DNA from: Rhodospirillales bacterium
GTDB taxonomy: Bacteria > Pseudomonadota > Alphaproteobacteria > SMXQ01
Length of the DNA stretch: 5,059 bases
Direction: 5' to 3'
Assembly: GCA_024638585.1 (NCBI GenBank)
Contig: JAHEKA010000222.1
Location: 1 to 5,059 of the forward strand
Shown in pieces: positions 4,365-5,059 of the stretch; position 1 is the stretch's first letter, and every line of letters begins with the position of its first letter. Made by a program: the position numbers and the translations under genes. Below the pieces are notes generated by a model. The model was not told the DNA's origin and ran no database searches. It saw nothing but the letters and a program-made list of their open reading frames with translations.

Positions 4365-5059
4365 TCAGGATCTCCGCGTCCAATCGATTTCCGATGCGGG
4401 TTTGCGAATTTCCCGTTCATTGCCCCGCCGATAGGTAAAGCCGACGCGGTCGAAATATTCCGCAACCTCTATGGTCATGTTGCGGCCGATGCCGGACCGG
4501 TCGCGCAGCGCCTTGATGGTCAACGCGCCGTCCTTTTCGGCGATGTCTTCGGCCATGGCGCCCAGCTTTTCGAGCGCCTCGGGCAGCAGGAAAGATTTTT
4601 CCGCGATCCGGATCACGAGGCCGAGCCGGGCGGCGCGGACGAGGAATTGCTCCACGGCGCGCCGGTCGATTCCGGCTTCCCCGGCCAAATCGTTGAGCAA
4701 TGGCGGCCTTAGGTCGGCGGCCTCGAACGCCAGGGCCAGCTTGCGCCACAGCGCCGCGTCGGGAGGCGCAAGTTCCGCTTGGTGCTGGGCAAGCCGCAGT
4801 GTTCCGCTGTCGGCGGCAAGGGCGCCGTCGGTGGCGAGCTCCTCGATCACTTGAGAAAAGGCCTCTTTGGGCACCGCGCGCGCGACCTGCCGGCGCAGGC
4901 GTTCCTCGGCGATCCCTTGGGTTGACGCGTTGCTGGCGTGGTAGGCGCGAAGCGCCGCCTTGGTCTTGTCGGCCAGGGCCTGCCAATGGCCTGAGGCGAA
5001 GCCGAATCGTCCGCCGGCCGTTTTCGGAACGACCTTGTCCCACAGCGCTTCGGCATCCT
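4365..5059 (-). CDS. selB: selenocysteine-specific elongation factor SelB, C-terminal part (cut by right edge)
   Basis: The last 230 codons of SelB; the GTPase and EF-Tu-like domains that bind GTP and Sec-tRNA lie beyond the window. The frame is open from the edge, so an internal GTG at 4874 is not the start. The visible part is the tandem winged-helix region. It includes LADKTKAALRAYHASNAST, matching the SelB stretch where a short helix ends in a conserved Tyr-His, then WRKLALAFEAADLRPPLLNDLAGEAGI (winged helix), FLVRAARLGLVIRIAEKSFLL, and the final winged helix LTIKALRDRSGIGRNMTIEVAEYFDRVGFTYRRGNER. This last domain binds the SECIS hairpin in mRNA in characterised bacterial SelB. The stop is TGA (4367-4365), a normal stop here. 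selC follows 69 bp downstream; selA is often upstream of selB, but it would be outside the window. The identity rests on domain pattern plus the adjacent tRNA-Sec. Confidence 0.93.
   Translation of the reverse strand, partial: DAEALWDKVVPKTAGGRFGFASGHWQALADKTKAALRAYHASNASTQGIAEERLRRQVARAVPKEAFSQVIEELATDGALAADSGTLRLAQHQAELAPPDAALWRKLALAFEAADLRPPLLNDLAGEAGIDRRAVEQFLVRAARLGLVIRIAEKSFLLPEALEKLGAMAEDIAEKDGALTIKALRDRSGIGRNMTIEVAEYFDRVGFTYRRGNEREIRKPASEIDWTRRS

Overview
The window is GC-rich and has the gene style of an alphaproteobacterium; that assignment is an inference from composition and protein sequences. It has two parts. Positions 1-2775 carry an ABC-uptake operon on the minus strand (solute-binding protein, then the start of a permease), divergent from a membrane-anchored class III nucleotide cyclase on the plus strand. 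Positions 2860-5059 are a selenocysteine (Sec) locus.

The Sec locus contains two selenoprotein genes that standard gene calling would break, because each has an in-frame UGA at its catalytic position. The first, minus strand 2860-3522, encodes an iodothyronine-deiodinase-like thioredoxin-fold protein with active site GSYT-U-PPF. The second, plus strand 3703-4176, encodes an AhpC/TSA peroxiredoxin-like protein with active site RGHW-U-PYC. They are divergent and share a 180-bp intergenic region. Next to them, on the minus strand, lie a complete tRNA-Sec gene (selC, anticodon UCA, 4201-4295) and the C-terminal 230 codons of selB (4365-5059, running off the right edge). SelB delivers Sec-tRNA-Sec to UGA codons followed by a SECIS hairpin. 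The window therefore holds the decoding tRNA, part of the dedicated elongation factor and two likely substrates. The genes for making Sec-tRNA (selA, selD) are not visible.

UGA is also an ordinary stop here: it ends the solute-binding protein and selB, and tryptophan is written TGG. Genome-wide reassignment of UGA is therefore unlikely, and site-specific recoding is the best reading. A good SECIS candidate lies downstream of the deiodinase-like UGA (6-bp upper stem, 5-nt loop with G in its second position). The one after the peroxiredoxin UGA is weaker and has competing folds.

The cyclase keeps both metal-binding Asp and the Asn/Arg transition-state residues, but the usual purine-selecting Lys position is Tyr. 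Nothing in the sequence links the cyclase or the ABC operon functionally to the Sec genes.
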